Source: Endozoicomonas montiporae CL-33 (GTDB lineage Bacteria; Pseudomonadota; Gammaproteobacteria; Pseudomonadales; Endozoicomonadaceae). Taken from it: a stretch of DNA of 64,000 bases. The notes under the pieces were generated by a model. It was not told the DNA's origin. It saw only the letters and a list, made by a program, of their open reading frames with translations, and made no database searches. This document shows positions 26,301-35,281 of the stretch, piece after piece. The stretch lies in contig NZ_CP013251.1 in NCBI RefSeq assembly GCF_001583435.1, positions 2,563,617 through 2,627,616 on the forward strand, in the 5' to 3' direction. The number at the start of each line of letters is the position of its first letter. The first letter of the stretch is position 1. The translations under genes were made by a program, and so were the position numbers.

Positions 26301-28664
26301 GTCATTTCCTGCAACATGAAGCTTTCCGGTGATCTTCACGGATTCTTTGGGAGAGTGGTAGGACCGAAAGAGAATTCTGCGCTGAAGCTCCGGTGCGTCT
26401 TTATGGGCAATGTTGTTGAGTACATAGCCATCTATGTTTTTTTCATTTTTATGGTCTGTGATATAGATGTTGCCTGCAGCCTCTTTGGTTTCCTGCCGGT
26501 TACCAATGATCCCGTAGCGCATGTAACCTCTGACGATAATTGAATACAGTAGGTTATTTATGATAGGTGTGATAGGAACGTCACTGTGGAAATGGTTATC
26601 GAGAACTTCAAGCCCTGGTTTTTTTGCTCTGCAGATAGCACTTGAACAAGCAACCAAAACAGCGGTATATGTTAAATAATCGGTACCAAACCAGTTGTTC
26701 TCTATAACCGCACCACCAATAGCATTCAATAGCAGGATATATTGACTCATCAAATTGAAACTTGCTTTCGAGAATTTGTTTTCATAAATCCGAAGCTCCC
26801 CCTCATAAGATTGGCTTTCAATGGCTCCCATGCGCAGTAGTGGTGAGGCTGCGTCCGGGCTATCGGTAGTGTTCCAGTGAATGTGATGACTGTAGAAGCC
26901 GGATTCAACTACCGTTGAATCATGGTAGAGGTGAGCCAGAGAGTTTTTGTTCGATTTGAAGTTGCCAGCATCAATTTCAATGACCGGATATTCACCGTCT
27001 TCAACGGTTCCGACCAGGGCTATTTTGTCCGTAATATACAGTGTGCGGGTCAGTTGATAGGTGCCACTTTTCAAGACAATCAGTTTGCTGGTTTTTGCAC
27101 TGCTTGACGGGAATTTTCCTGTCACTGCGTCGTCCAGTTCCTTTGCATTGCTGACCACCACGGCCATGGAAAAGGTATGACCAGCAGAGGCTGTTTTGTT
27201 TTCGAGAAATGCCTTACAGGCATCAATTTCGTTGGAGCCGAACTCTGTGGACGATTGTATGTGATCACAGATTATCGTGGGATCACTTGTTGGAGTGACA
27301 GAAGGCGTTGCTGGTATCGCCGTGGGTGAAGGTTGTATAGAGTCACTGGTAATGGCCTGTTTAGCCGCCGCTGTTGTTGTGTATGCACTGGGGCTGACCA
27401 GTACCGAAGCAGCAGGGGTTGGTGACGGAGAGACTCTGGCAGGCAAAAAGCTGTCCGGGATCTTTTTTCCTTCCGTAAAGACAATATAGTCGCGTTTTTC
27501 ATCATCGTAATAAACGTCGAAATAGTCATTACCGGAAAGGGTTAAGCGACCTGCAATTTTATAATTATCCTTGGCGTCTTTTTGCACATCTATTTCAATT
27601 CTTCGGAATTTTACCAGTGCGCCAGTATCAGCCGTGTTGTTTTTGATAGAGCCTTGCAATCCTGGTTCGTTAGGTAATTCGATCTTTATGGAGGCGTTAG
27701 CCTGCCTGGTCAGCGATGTATTCTTTTCGATTGTGAATTTATTGTGGTTAATAAGATAAAAGGCATTTTGACTTTTGTTGTCGGCACCATTGCTGCTGGT
27801 TAATGTATTGTTGGCAATAATGATTTCATGTCGGTCTTCAGAGGTGGGACCCTCTGAGAGAACAGCAGAGGCATGAAGGTTACTGGTATTGAACCGGTTG
27901 CCGTCGATCACTATTTTTTGGGTTTTGGCTTCGTCGTTCCTCAGATAAATAAACTCACCAATATGAGAGTCTTTGCTCCCGTGTGTAAATATGTTGCCAT
28001 AAAATCTGATTTCCCCCGGATAATTGTTTCCGAAAATAGTGCTGTGGTTGCTACTCTCTTTGTCACTGAGGGTTTCCCAGTTTATGAAAGCACTGTAAAA
28101 GCCAGCTGAAGCCCCCCTTTTTTCAAGCAGATTAACCAGAGCCCAATCACTACGTTCCAGCAAAGCAAGATTCATACTGACCGTTGGTCGGGTCTCACCG
28201 GTTTTTATACCTACCAAAGCGATTCTCTGACCGGGTTCCAACTTTTTGGCAAGGTTATAATTTCCGGGAGTCAGGACAATAATGGAGCCTTTGGGGTCGG
28301 CGTTTTTGAAAGCACTGGCAAGCTCTTCTACATCACGGACAACGACTGCTGTTGCAAATGATGATATTCCAGAGGCTATGGGATTGTTGAAGAAAATGTT
28401 ACAGCTCTTTTGAGCCTCCGGATTACTGGTTATCTGGCTACACGGGTTGGTTCTGCTAACTGACGTTGTCGGGACTATGGTTGTAGTGCTGTTTGAGGGC
28501 AGGTGGGTGGTTGTGTTTTTTGGGGAAGAGGTTGTGTCCGGGGTATCGCCATCACTGGCACTATAAGTGGAAAAAGACAAAGCGCAGACGGTTAGAAAAA
28601 AAACAGATAAAAAACAGCGCAGTTTATACGTCAAATAACGAATGGTTCTGGATGGACTTTTCAT
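23301..28664 (-). CDS. Giant exported protein with four tandem beta-helix-like modules and a C-terminal membrane segment
   Basis: 1787 residues from ATG 28664. An upstream TTG at 28739 extends the frame into a repeat, so I do not use it. A signal peptide (CFLSVFFLTVCALSFSTYSA) is followed by four related modules starting near residues 72, 465, 872 and 1339. Each opens with a C..(I/L) and (A/C)KxF block, then (A/S).AVVV.(D/N)..EL..A and GSIIVLTPGNYNLAKKL.....ALVG-like text. That opening, and the rows of N-x-F, G-N and IYGN-type turns after it, are typical of right-handed beta-helix proteins. Linkers between modules are rich in Ser, Thr, Pro and Ala. A hydrophobic segment (YTVAAAFGTYTILLLSS, near 1690) and a basic/acidic tail (DDRVPLTSEESDF) end it. 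It is probably a surface-anchored adhesin or glycan-binding/lyase protein; no catalytic motif is identified. Confidence 0.7.
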   Translation of the reverse strand: MKSPSRTIRYLTYKLRCFLSVFFLTVCALSFSTYSASDGDTPDTTSSPKNTTTHLPSNSTTTIVPTTSVSRTNPCSQITSNPEAQKSCNIFFNNPIASGISSFATAVVVRDVEELASAFKNADPKGSIIVLTPGNYNLAKKLEPGQRIALVGIKTGETRPTVSMNLALLERSDWALVNLLEKRGASAGFYSAFINWETLSDKESSNHSTIFGNNYPGEIRFYGNIFTHGSKDSHIGEFIYLRNDEAKTQKIVIDGNRFNTSNLHASAVLSEGPTSEDRHEIIIANNTLTSSNGADNKSQNAFYLINHNKFTIEKNTSLTRQANASIKIELPNEPGLQGSIKNNTADTGALVKFRRIEIDVQKDAKDNYKIAGRLTLSGNDYFDVYYDDEKRDYIVFTEGKKIPDSFLPARVSPSPTPAASVLVSPSAYTTTAAAKQAITSDSIQPSPTAIPATPSVTPTSDPTIICDHIQSSTEFGSNEIDACKAFLENKTASAGHTFSMAVVVSNAKELDDAVTGKFPSSSAKTSKLIVLKSGTYQLTRTLYITDKIALVGTVEDGEYPVIEIDAGNFKSNKNSLAHLYHDSTVVESGFYSHHIHWNTTDSPDAASPLLRMGAIESQSYEGELRIYENKFSKASFNLMSQYILLLNAIGGAVIENNWFGTDYLTYTAVLVACSSAICRAKKPGLEVLDNHFHSDVPITPIINNLLYSIIVRGYMRYGIIGNRQETKEAAGNIYITDHKNEKNIDGYVLNNIAHKDAPELQRRILFRSYHSPKESVKITGKLHVAGNDYYTFKEFGLPSDHVGYRPGKQLASSRIASSQTTAATPSPGATSSTVKAAPSTHVSSDVSVGSITPARLLVSVTASVSPAPAKTKPCNDIRTHTTAFAACKAFLENKKASGPVSDNKFSHAILVNNSTELIDAVNKTTGDDGSAIHGRIVLLNPGTYELSKALSATHRTAMIGLKDEDDRLPVIKPAGDFTGSYNKDRSLLTLNTISNPRDTGFYSWNLEWKTAVPAGSHYYNFDAHVYAISYNGDIRIYQNRFSHGYSSWNRYAATVLLGNAGHKYYFGHNTCDDTSSLGSVLDSSAINSQAEIEIESNEFKTSGEAEFEQSLYSNAIYLNDYQRLKINDNIQKDKYALGNIKIKFFNNQQIINASIQGNKAHKDTPREGRTIKLEHDKSSFKDDDNLLLLGYVSVTRNDYYELEILGLADKNYRYTPGLKVSASASAALTRFTPPVTPSASFDGAKLSPTPSRSVLTTATVNSYGTPMPSPTGKIRSASSSSAPTQLTQPLPESTQGMTTRPLSAGKTSSTQPVKSLIASTQVPAATSTSVSSTPPVINSPCDQLTRSETLVCQKLTDDLQKLEIQTTFSEAVMVKNSQELINEITTTSESGKVILLHAGSYALDEPLHILKTVALVGIGNAVVKPSANYPAEAGALVLLDDAGTGHGFFTRDMTWDISAFGDSQGDPLSTAVKAVNYEGKLLMSGNDFQYHANRENEKAPSHYIEIQNSSGDVLISGNNFFSGGLQKAPIYASCQGCRTDDQTIGIFSNQFTDSNDGESALTAIDVRHYKTLNVHGNVQDTESASAGINIELPNHTDAINAIIKDNIAIGTSDETRRTIDLTVARLANEAARIDGTVEVSNNRCFSVNHNGIPSHVLGLIQGSCPISPTARAHIGEQSSSGISAGEGVGYTVAAAFGTYTILLLSSGAYSRLSLPGHEYVYKKIFLRLAGPVLWLYSNTFGSKSYKPQNNEENELKILYKAPRGKVFTDDEGKTDDRVPLTSEESDF

Positions 28665-28719
28665 AATAATTAGCAGGCCGTCTCTATAAAAATTAAAACG
28701 CATCCCCGATGCCAGATTG

Positions 28720-29066
28720 TATAAGTACGCGAAGACCAACTTTTTCCATAAATACCAAAAGTCGGACTTTTCAGAGTTACCAAGGCTTAGATAAGAAAAA
28801 AGAACTATGATACAGTAATAATTTCACTCAATACGTAAGGCATATGTCGTTCATAGGCGGTGATTTTTCTGTATTTTCACTGTACTAAGGTGCGCACATT
28901 TTCCTTTAATGCGAAGCCTTGGGTCTAATTCCCCGCAGCTTGCTGCGAACTACTCAAGAGCTAACTTGATACCCCGGAGCTTGCTCCGGGGTAGTTCATT
29001 CCTTGGGGATCAATAGATGGCCGACTTTATTGTTAATCAGAAAAAGTCGGTCTTCGCATATAAGTA
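28720..29066. repeat. Inverted repeat pair flanking the upstream region of the giant gene
   Basis: GCGAAGACCAACTTTTTCC (28729-28747) is repeated inverted as GAAAAAGTCGGTCTTCGC (29041-29058) with extra matching bases outside. The roughly 345 bp between hold two palindromes of the CGGAGCTTGCTCCG type. This could be a further miniature element whose left end carries the upstream TTG of the giant ORF. Confidence 0.55.
28937..29007. repeat. Two REP-like palindromes
   Basis: CCCCGCAGCTTGCTGCG (about 28940-28956) and CCCCGGAGCTTGCTCCGGGG (about 28972-28991, followed by TAGTTCATT) are two copies of the same dyad type with the same tail ACTACTC/TAGTTCATT. Confidence 0.7.
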
Positions 29067-29238
29067 GTTAGTTGTATAATTTCAGATAAAAAACTGACAT
29101 TAGATAAAATAGAAGAAATATTTCCAACAATTAAAAGCATTTGAAATAGATACAGAGTATTTTAATGGTATGGCTTATAATAATACTGTGGACAGTTTTT
29201 TGAGAGTTCGGCATTGATGCCCCAACAAGACTTACGCA

Positions 29239-29384
29239 TCAAATTTGAACGAATGTACTTAATAATTGCCCAAGTTTTTCATCATTCCAGCCAGCAGCCA
29301 AACGTTTTAGCATGATATTTCCTTTGGTTGTAGTGTCTTGCGTGTGAATATTGAGACAGAGCCTATTAAGAGTAGATTCTATGG
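29239..29384 (-). pseudogene. 3' remnant of an unidentified gene cut by an IS3 end
   Basis: On the minus strand an open frame enters from the IS3 end at 29385 and runs 48 codons to TGA (29239-29241). The peptide ends LKRLAAGWNDEKLGQLLS-FVQI. It looks like the tail of a transposase, but I cannot assign a family. Confidence 0.45.
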
Positions 29385-29439
29385 TGGACCCCACTGTCAA
29401 GACAGTAAACCAACAAATTTAAGTTAAGTCTTGGCAGTG
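29385..29439. repeat. Solo IS3 terminus
   Basis: 55 bp starting TGGACCCCACTGTCAAGACA, one mismatch from the terminus of the IS3 element at 29640-29694 and in the same orientation. It ends where the R3 miniature element begins. Confidence 0.85.
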
Positions 29440-29442
29440 TGT

Positions 29443-29606
29443 TAATACCAATTCCGTCTTCTAAACATGAATTGCGCAGCCATTCCAAACCGCTGGTTCT
29501 GCGTCAGAACTCCTCGCAATAGCCAGCTATTACTCGTCGTTCTTCCTTGCCCGGCGATTTGGATTGGCTTGCTCATGGTCATATTTAGAAAACGGAATTG
29601 GTATAA
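29443..29606. repeat. Miniature inverted-repeat element, family R3
   Basis: About 164 bp with inverted ends TAATACCAATTCCGTCTTCT and its near-complement CGGAATTGGTATAA (29593-29606). Inside, CTCCTCGCAATAG and a GTCGTTC arm form further dyads. It is inserted between two copies of an IS3 end. A degenerate 38-bp relative lies at 59357-59394. Confidence 0.75.
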
Positions 29607-29639
29607 CCCACTTTCACCACCAAAATGCTGTAACTATAG

Positions 29640-30526
29640 TGGACCCCACTGTCAAGACAGTAAACCAACAAATTTAAGTTAAGTCCTGGCAGTGGTTTAA
29701 AGCCCTCATGCAAAGTGAATTGCCTGAGGAGTTTTATAACTCAACGACTGATGTAATCGCTCAGTGTTGTAAAATTCAAAGTACTCATCCAAACCGGTAT
29801 AAAGCTCCGGAACAGTCTTAAATTCATGCGTATACAGCCATTCATGCTTGACGGAACGCCATAGTCTCTCGACAAAAATGTTATCCAGTGCTCGCCCTTT
29901 TCCATCCATACTGATTCGGATTTCTCTTTCCTGAAGGGGTGCCAGAAAGTCATTACTGGTAAACTGGCAACCCTGGTCAGTGTTGAATATATCAGGCTCA
30001 CCCCGTTCCAAAGCACGGTCCAGCGCATGGATACAGAAATCAGCGTCCAGTGTGTTCGATAGCTCCCAGCTGACCACGTAACGACTGTACCAGTCAATGA
30101 TGGCAACCAGATACATAAATCCCTGAGGCATCGGGCAGTAGGTAATATCAGTACTCCATACCTGATTAGGTCTCACGATATCAACCCCGTTCAGCAAGTA
30201 TGGATAAACCTTATGCTCCTTGTTTCTCAGGCTCGTGCCCGGTTTTGGCCCGACAGCCTGTATGCCCATCAGCCTCATAAGCCGCTGTATACGCTTCCTG
30301 TTAACCGGAAAACCCTGCTCATTCAGCCATGCAGCTATCTTACGACTGCCGTAAAACGGTGTACGTGTATACTGCTCATCAATGAGCCTCATAAGATTCA
30401 GGTTTTCAGGGCTTTCCAGAGCTGGAGAAGCTTGGTAATACCAGCTCGACCTGTTTAACCCAATCAGCTCACATTGACGTTGAATGCTGATCTTTGAGCA
30501 CTCTGGGTCTATGCACCTCCGTTTGT
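29640..30526 (-). mobile_element. IS3-family element, truncated
   Basis: The 3' terminus is intact (TGGACCCC..., 29640). The 5' part, with orfA and the other terminus, is missing: the sequence stops at 30526 where the ISAs1 terminus begins, and nothing beyond the ISAs1 element resembles orfA. Confidence 0.8.
29706..30525 (-). pseudogene. IS3-family orfB transposase, N-terminus cut by ISAs1
   Basis: The rve-type integrase core is complete: WSTDITYCP (D), FNTDQGCQFTSNDF (D), DNIFVERLWRSVKHEW (E), then YNTERLHQSLSYKTP. The frame remains open upstream of the first ATG (30392) through QRQCELIGLNRSSWYYQ up to KRRCIDPE at the ISAs1 junction. That is the normal orfA-orfB fusion region of IS3 elements, so the gene lost orfA and its frameshift site. 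It is unlikely to be functional. Confidence 0.8.
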
Positions 30527-31227
30527 CAGGGCGATCTCATTTGGCTTAAGACAATAAAGCAATCAGCAAATTCTGGCATCCTGTAATCTGATGTTCAGGA
30601 TGACTTTGATGACCTTGCTCGACGTATTCTCCGACCTTAAAGAATTTCGTGCCGACAACCACCGTTACCCGTTACCCCACCTTGTTTTCACTGCTGTCTG
30701 CATGATTCTTTGTGGTGCAGATGACTGGAAGATGGTGTCAAAACTGGCCAAGCGCAAACAGAAATGGCTTAAAAAATATATCCCTTTGCCTCACGGTGCG
30801 CCTTCACAACATACCTTCAGACGAGTTTTTGCCAGCCTTGACCCTGAACAATTCAGAGAGTGTTTTATTCAGTGGGTCAGCACCATTACAGAGCGAACTC
30901 ATGGTGAAGTTATCGCCATAGACGGAAAAACCCTACGACGATCTTACGATAGACAGGATGACAAAGCAGCCATCCATATGGTGAATGCGTGGGCCAGTGC
31001 TACTGGCATGGTATTGGGTCAGCTGAAAACAGCTGAGAAAAGTAATGAGATTACAGCAATACCAGCACTGCTTGATATGTTAGAAGTCAGCGGTTGTATC
31101 ATTAGTACAGATGCTATGGGGTGCCAGAAGGATATTGCCCAAAAAATTCGGTCAAAAGGCGCTGACTATCTACTGGCTGTGAAAGGCAACCATGAAACTT
31201 TGCACGAAGATATTAAGTTGTTTCTAG

Positions 31228-32947
31228 CCCGAATATTTCATAAAAGGAGGCAAGTTCCGCCCAATCACTTGATATAATTGGGTCGAACAAAAGAAAGCTT
31301 CGGAAGAAGCAAACCGGAACTTGCCATGCCCAAATCTACACAAGAACAGCTTCGTTTTCATCCCTCAAATGGAAAAACCATCCGGGCAGACTTCAATGGT
31401 GGGGAGTTATCTTCTGACTTTGGCACTCTGCTGCTACGGGAAACCATTCTGCAGAGCGGTCTTATCTGCAAAATGACTGATGCCATCAATGACAGACGCC
31501 ATCAATCCTATATCGACCACTCCCTGAAAGAACTTCTGGTTCAGCGGGTTCTGCAAATGGCCTGCGGCTATGAAGATGCCAACGACAGTAACCGTTTGCG
31601 TAAAGACCCTATGTTCAAACTGGCCACTGGTCGCAATCCGTTGGACAGCGATAACCATCTCGCATCAGCGCCCACTTTTACCCGGCTGGGACAATCTATG
31701 ACCCGCTCCGACATTTACAGGATGGCTGAAGCATTTGTGCATCACTTTATCAGCAGTTACAAGCTGCCACCTCCGGTGATCGTTATCGATCTTGATCATA
31801 CACCGGCCATTACTCATGGTGGCCAGCAGATGAACCTGTTTAATGCCAAATATCAGGACTACTGCTACTTGCCCCTGATGATTTTTGAGGGACTCAGCGG
31901 CAAGCTGATTACGGCGATTCTTCGTCCGGGGAAAACCCCAACGGGCAAGGAAAATGCAGCCATTCTCGAACGGGTCATTCGGCTGCTTCGGAAAAAGTGG
32001 CCGAAAACCCATCTACTGGTTCGGGGAGACAGCCACTTCGCTCAACCAGAGTTAATGTGGGTGGTTCAGAATGCCCCTCATTCGGATTATGTCCTGGGCA
32101 AAGGTGCAGGCCACAAAACGGCTTTGCGGCCAAAAGCCAAAGAGTTGTTGGATGAAGCGCGTCAAGCTCTGAAGGTCAAGACTGAGCTGGCAAGACTGAA
32201 CAACATGCCAGAACCTGATCGGCTCAGACTTTACGGGGAAGCAGAATACCAGGCCAAGAGCTGGAAAGGTCTCGATACCCGGATAATTTACAAGGCGGAG
32301 GTCAACCAAAAAGGCGACAACCCTCGTTTCATTGTGACGTCGATGAAGGAAGCTTCTCCAGAGGTAATTTATGAAGAGCTTTACTGTCCAAGAGGACAGG
32401 ATGAGAACTTCATCAAACATCTGAAAAGTGATCTGTCCGGCGACAGATTGTCCGATCAGGGCTTTTTGGCTAACCATTTGAGAATGTTTTATGCCTGTGC
32501 CGCTTATGTTTTGCACTATGAGTTAAGAACCAAGACTTTGAAAGGTACGGAGCTGGAAAAAGCGCAGCCATCAACGGTGATCATGAAGCTCTGTAAAGTT
32601 GCAGTCAAAGTGGTTGAATATAAAGACCGAATTAAACTTCATCTGCCGCGTAGCTGCCCATTCAAGAGGCTTTTGCAGCATGTGACAGAAGTCTTTTACC
32701 AGATGCCGATACTTCGACCGGGGTAGCAACTTTCATAAGACTCAATCAAGGTACATAGCAACCAGATGAAAGAGCCTTGGGGCTTTCCGTTATCCTGAAA
32801 TAGCAGGATTCGTTGATTAGCGTCTAATCTGTAAGCAAGTATGGGCTGCAATGTCTTTCACATGGTTAACAGAGCAACAGGCTTGCGGAAAAGTCCAAAA
32901 TTAAGAGGATGGGATGGTAGTTGCTGCTTGTTTATGAAATATCCGGG
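31228..32947 (+). mobile_element. IS1380-family insertion sequence, complete
   Basis: 1720 bp, ends CCCGAATATTTCATAAA (31228 onward) and TTTATGAAATATCCGGG (32931-32947), flanked by the 4-bp target duplication CTAG (31224-31227, 32948-32951). Confidence 0.92.
31326..32726 (+). CDS. IS1380-family transposase
   Basis: 466 residues from ATG 31326 (MPKSTQEQLRF); the frame is open 16 codons further up but without a good start. DDE residues lie in VIDLDHTPAITHGGQ (D), LLVRGDSHFAQPELM (D) and CPRGQDENFIKHLKSDL (E). This is the order and spacing of IS1380 transposases, and the frame is intact. Confidence 0.9.
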   Translation: MPKSTQEQLRFHPSNGKTIRADFNGGELSSDFGTLLLRETILQSGLICKMTDAINDRRHQSYIDHSLKELLVQRVLQMACGYEDANDSNRLRKDPMFKLATGRNPLDSDNHLASAPTFTRLGQSMTRSDIYRMAEAFVHHFISSYKLPPPVIVIDLDHTPAITHGGQQMNLFNAKYQDYCYLPLMIFEGLSGKLITAILRPGKTPTGKENAAILERVIRLLRKKWPKTHLLVRGDSHFAQPELMWVVQNAPHSDYVLGKGAGHKTALRPKAKELLDEARQALKVKTELARLNNMPEPDRLRLYGEAEYQAKSWKGLDTRIIYKAEVNQKGDNPRFIVTSMKEASPEVIYEELYCPRGQDENFIKHLKSDLSGDRLSDQGFLANHLRMFYACAAYVLHYELRTKTLKGTELEKAQPSTVIMKLCKVAVKVVEYKDRIKLHLPRSCPFKRLLQHVTEVFYQMPILRPG

Positions 32948-33471
32948 CTAGATCATCTGGCATGTCAGAAAAAGCTACCGGAATCGGCCAGCTATCATGA
33001 GACTCTTGATAAAGGGCATGGACGCATAGAGGTTCGAAGATGCTGGATCAGTACTGACGTGATCTGGCTTGATCAACGTAGCAAATGGAAAGACCTGAAC
33101 ATGATTGGCGTTGTGGAAGGAGAGCGGCATGAGGGAGGGAAAGTCAGCATTGAACGTCGCTATTTTATCTCAAGCCTTATCACTGATGCCGCGACATTCA
33201 TGAGTGCGGTGCGTTCACACTGGTCTGTGGAAAATAATCTTCATTGGAGCCTTGATATTAGTTTTCGAGAAGATGGCTGCCGAATCAGAAAAGGGTATGG
33301 TGCTGAAAATATGGCTGTGTTCAGGCAGATTGCGCTGAACCTGTTGTCTCAGGAAAAAACAGAAAAGCTGGGCATGATGAACAAACGCATTACTGCAGCA
33401 GCTGATGACGAATATTTGGAGCTATTGCTGCAGGGTGTCATTTGATCAAAAAGCCAAATGATATCGCCCTG

Positions 33472-34111
33472 AAATTCTGGCTACTTACAGAGCTTTGTGG
33501 GCGTTTTTTTGTTATTCAGAGGGAAAAGTAGTGGTGATGAGAAGGGCTTGCATAAAGGCTTGAATGGGCTGGAGAGCGATCAGGCAAGTATCCTCAACGA
33601 AATTATCTTCAGTCCGACAGGCTCCTAGCAAGAGGAAACGGTTGCCATGCTCACTTCAGAACAAAGAGTAATCCTTCAGCTCCAGTTTAGAGAATTACGT
33701 GTACCAAGGTACTTTATGAAACCCGCTAAAATAGGGCTTTATGAGTTCCTATTGCCCTGAGATGCCCTAATATTGCCATTAAAAGGCAAATACAGGGCTG
33801 CCAAAGAACATGGACCTGCCAGAAATACGTAATTTCAGGTCCAAATCAGTGGGTTTAATGAAGCAGGCTTCCAAAAGTGGTTGCGGAATCCCTTGTGCTG
33901 CAATGCCTAAGACGAACTTAAATAAGTTGTACTATTGTGCACGTAATTCTCTAATGTGGAGGTCTAATAATCACATTCACATATTTGTGGATTGAACGGA
34001 CTCTTGTGACATCGTCTAAGAATGATGCTGGTTTGAAATCAAAATCCTTGTCTCATATAGTGAGCTAACAGCTTTATAACAGTTCAAGTTTACCTCTGCA
34101 GGGGGAAGTCA
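33472..34111. other. 640-bp stretch without a confident gene
   Basis: Held here: a 32-codon plus-strand frame ending SPTGS at TAG 33623, next to a GGCTCCTAG reminiscent of R1 ends; a pair AGAGAATTACGTG (33689-33701) and CACGTAATTCTCT (33939-33951) that form perfect inverted repeats 260 bp apart; and a GGACCTG/CAGGTCC dyad near 33811-33842 inside it. It looks like decayed mobile DNA. A 61-residue ORF at 33810 is not convincing. Confidence 0.5.
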
Positions 34112-35206
34112 ATGAGCGGGAAGGTTGAGTTTCAGGAACTGGATACCCACAGCGGTCATCGCATCGGTGTGGTGACCCTGAATGCCACAAAGAGCCTTAA
34201 TGCGCTGGATCAGGCAATGATTGATGCACTGTACCAGCAACTTCAGGGATGGGAACATGATGAGGGGATTGTCTGCGTCTTTCTTCAGGGCGCGGGTGAA
34301 CGAGGGTTTTGTGCTGGTGGCGATGTCAGAGCCATCAGGGAGTCTGCGCTGAAGAGTGATCAGGCAGCGGTTCAGGCATTCTTTGAGCAGGAGTATCGTT
34401 TGGATTACCGGATTCATGTCTACAGCAAGCCAGTCATTTGCTGGGGACACGGTTTTGTTATGGGAGGCGGTGTCGGTCTGATGGCAGGAGCCGACTTCCG
34501 GGTAGTCACGGATACGACGGTGATGGCAATGCCGGAAATTACCGTTGGCCTGTATCCGGATGTGGGTGCTTCCTGGCTGCTGGGGCATATGCCGGCAAAA
34601 GCGGGGCTGTTTGCTGCACTGACCGCTTGCCAGTTAAATGCCGCCGACGCTATGTATCTGGGACTGGGCAACCGGTTTATTGATCATGCATTCCGGCATA
34701 ACGTGCTGGATGCGCTGCAACAGGCCGACTGGCAGCAGGATGCTTATCAGGTTACCTACGGGGTCGTACAGAAGTACGCTGAACAAAGCGCCGGATGGCT
34801 GCCTTATTCCAAGATTCGTGAACATCGTGACCTGATCAAAAATATGATGGAGAAGCCTTCCCTTGCGGATATTATGTCAGCGCTGGAGGCTCTGGAAACC
34901 AGTGATGAATGGTTGAATCAGGCTCGACAGACTGCGTTAAATGGCTCGCCACTGTCTGTCAGACTGGCTTTTGAGCAGCTGCGACGTGCACGACACTGTT
35001 CTCTTAAAGAAGCGTTTCAGAGTGAACTGACTCTGTCGGTTAACTCGGTGATGCAGGGGGATTTCTGCGAAGGGGTAAGGGCGTTGCTGGTGGATAAGGA
35101 TAAGCAGCCAGACTGGCGTTTTAAATCGTTGGCGGATATTGCACAGGGTGCTACTGATTCTTTCTTTGTGTCTCCCTGGCAAACTCACCCGTTGGCGGAT
35201 CTGTGA
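34112..35206 (+). CDS. Enoyl-CoA hydratase/isomerase family protein, likely 3-hydroxyisobutyryl-CoA hydrolase
   Basis: 364 residues, with GGGGGAAG just before the ATG. The crotonase fold has its two oxyanion-hole stretches, GFCAGGDVRAI (about residues 69-79) and GFVMGGGVGLMAG (about 115). The MPEITVGLYPDVG element carries the catalytic Glu and is diagnostic of HIBYL-CoA hydrolases, as is the length (crotonases proper are about 260). It would release 3-hydroxyisobutyrate from its CoA ester in valine breakdown. No other valine genes are adjacent, so the substrate is family inference. Confidence 0.8.
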   Translation: MSGKVEFQELDTHSGHRIGVVTLNATKSLNALDQAMIDALYQQLQGWEHDEGIVCVFLQGAGERGFCAGGDVRAIRESALKSDQAAVQAFFEQEYRLDYRIHVYSKPVICWGHGFVMGGGVGLMAGADFRVVTDTTVMAMPEITVGLYPDVGASWLLGHMPAKAGLFAALTACQLNAADAMYLGLGNRFIDHAFRHNVLDALQQADWQQDAYQVTYGVVQKYAEQSAGWLPYSKIREHRDLIKNMMEKPSLADIMSALEALETSDEWLNQARQTALNGSPLSVRLAFEQLRRARHCSLKEAFQSELTLSVNSVMQGDFCEGVRALLVDKDKQPDWRFKSLADIAQGATDSFFVSPWQTHPLADL

Positions 35207-35227
35207 CAGACGAAAGGCTATAGTCTT

Positions 35228-35257
35228 CAGGCTTCGGAGCAACGACTCTGAAGCCTG
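35228..35257. terminator. Terminator between the crotonase gene and the convergent kinase gene
   Basis: CAGGCTTCGGAG (35228-35239) pairs with CTCTGAAGCCTG (35246-35257), one G-T mismatch, followed by TGTTTTCG. Confidence 0.75.
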
Positions 35258-35281
35258 TGTTTTCGATTTAAGATGGCATTC

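Larger units (their letters stand above)
30591..33445 (+). pseudogene. ISAs1-family transposase split by an IS1380 insertion
   Basis: 5' part 30591-31227 codes 212 residues with the family N-terminus (LKEFRADNHRYPLPHLVFTA, IAIDGKTLRRSYD with the first D, STDAMGCQKDIA with the second D, AVKGNHETLHEDI). The 3' part from 32952 reads ...HLACQKKLPESASYHETLDKGHGRIEVRRC and ends SVENNLHWSLDISFREDGCRIR (E) to TGA at 33445. Removing the IS1380 element with one CTAG restores a continuous frame of about 376 residues. Confidence 0.9.
30527..33471 (+). mobile_element. ISAs1-family element interrupted by an IS1380 element
   Basis: Terminal inverted repeats CAGGGCGATCTCATTTGGCT (30527 onward) and its near-complement ending at 33471. 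Without the 1724-bp insert (IS1380 plus one CTAG) it is about 1.22 kb, normal for ISAs1. The flanks (CTCCGTTTGT and AAATTCTGGC) show no target duplication and the left neighbour is half an IS3 element. So one flank has been deleted or recombined. Confidence 0.85.

Noticed and set aside
28665..28739. TTG start of the giant protein within an inverted repeat
   Set aside because: The ATG at 28664 opens a clean signal peptide; the upstream extension would bury it.
33810..33995. 61-residue plus-strand ORF
   Set aside because: Lies inside a repeat-like unit with inverted ends; no start signal and no similarity I recognise.
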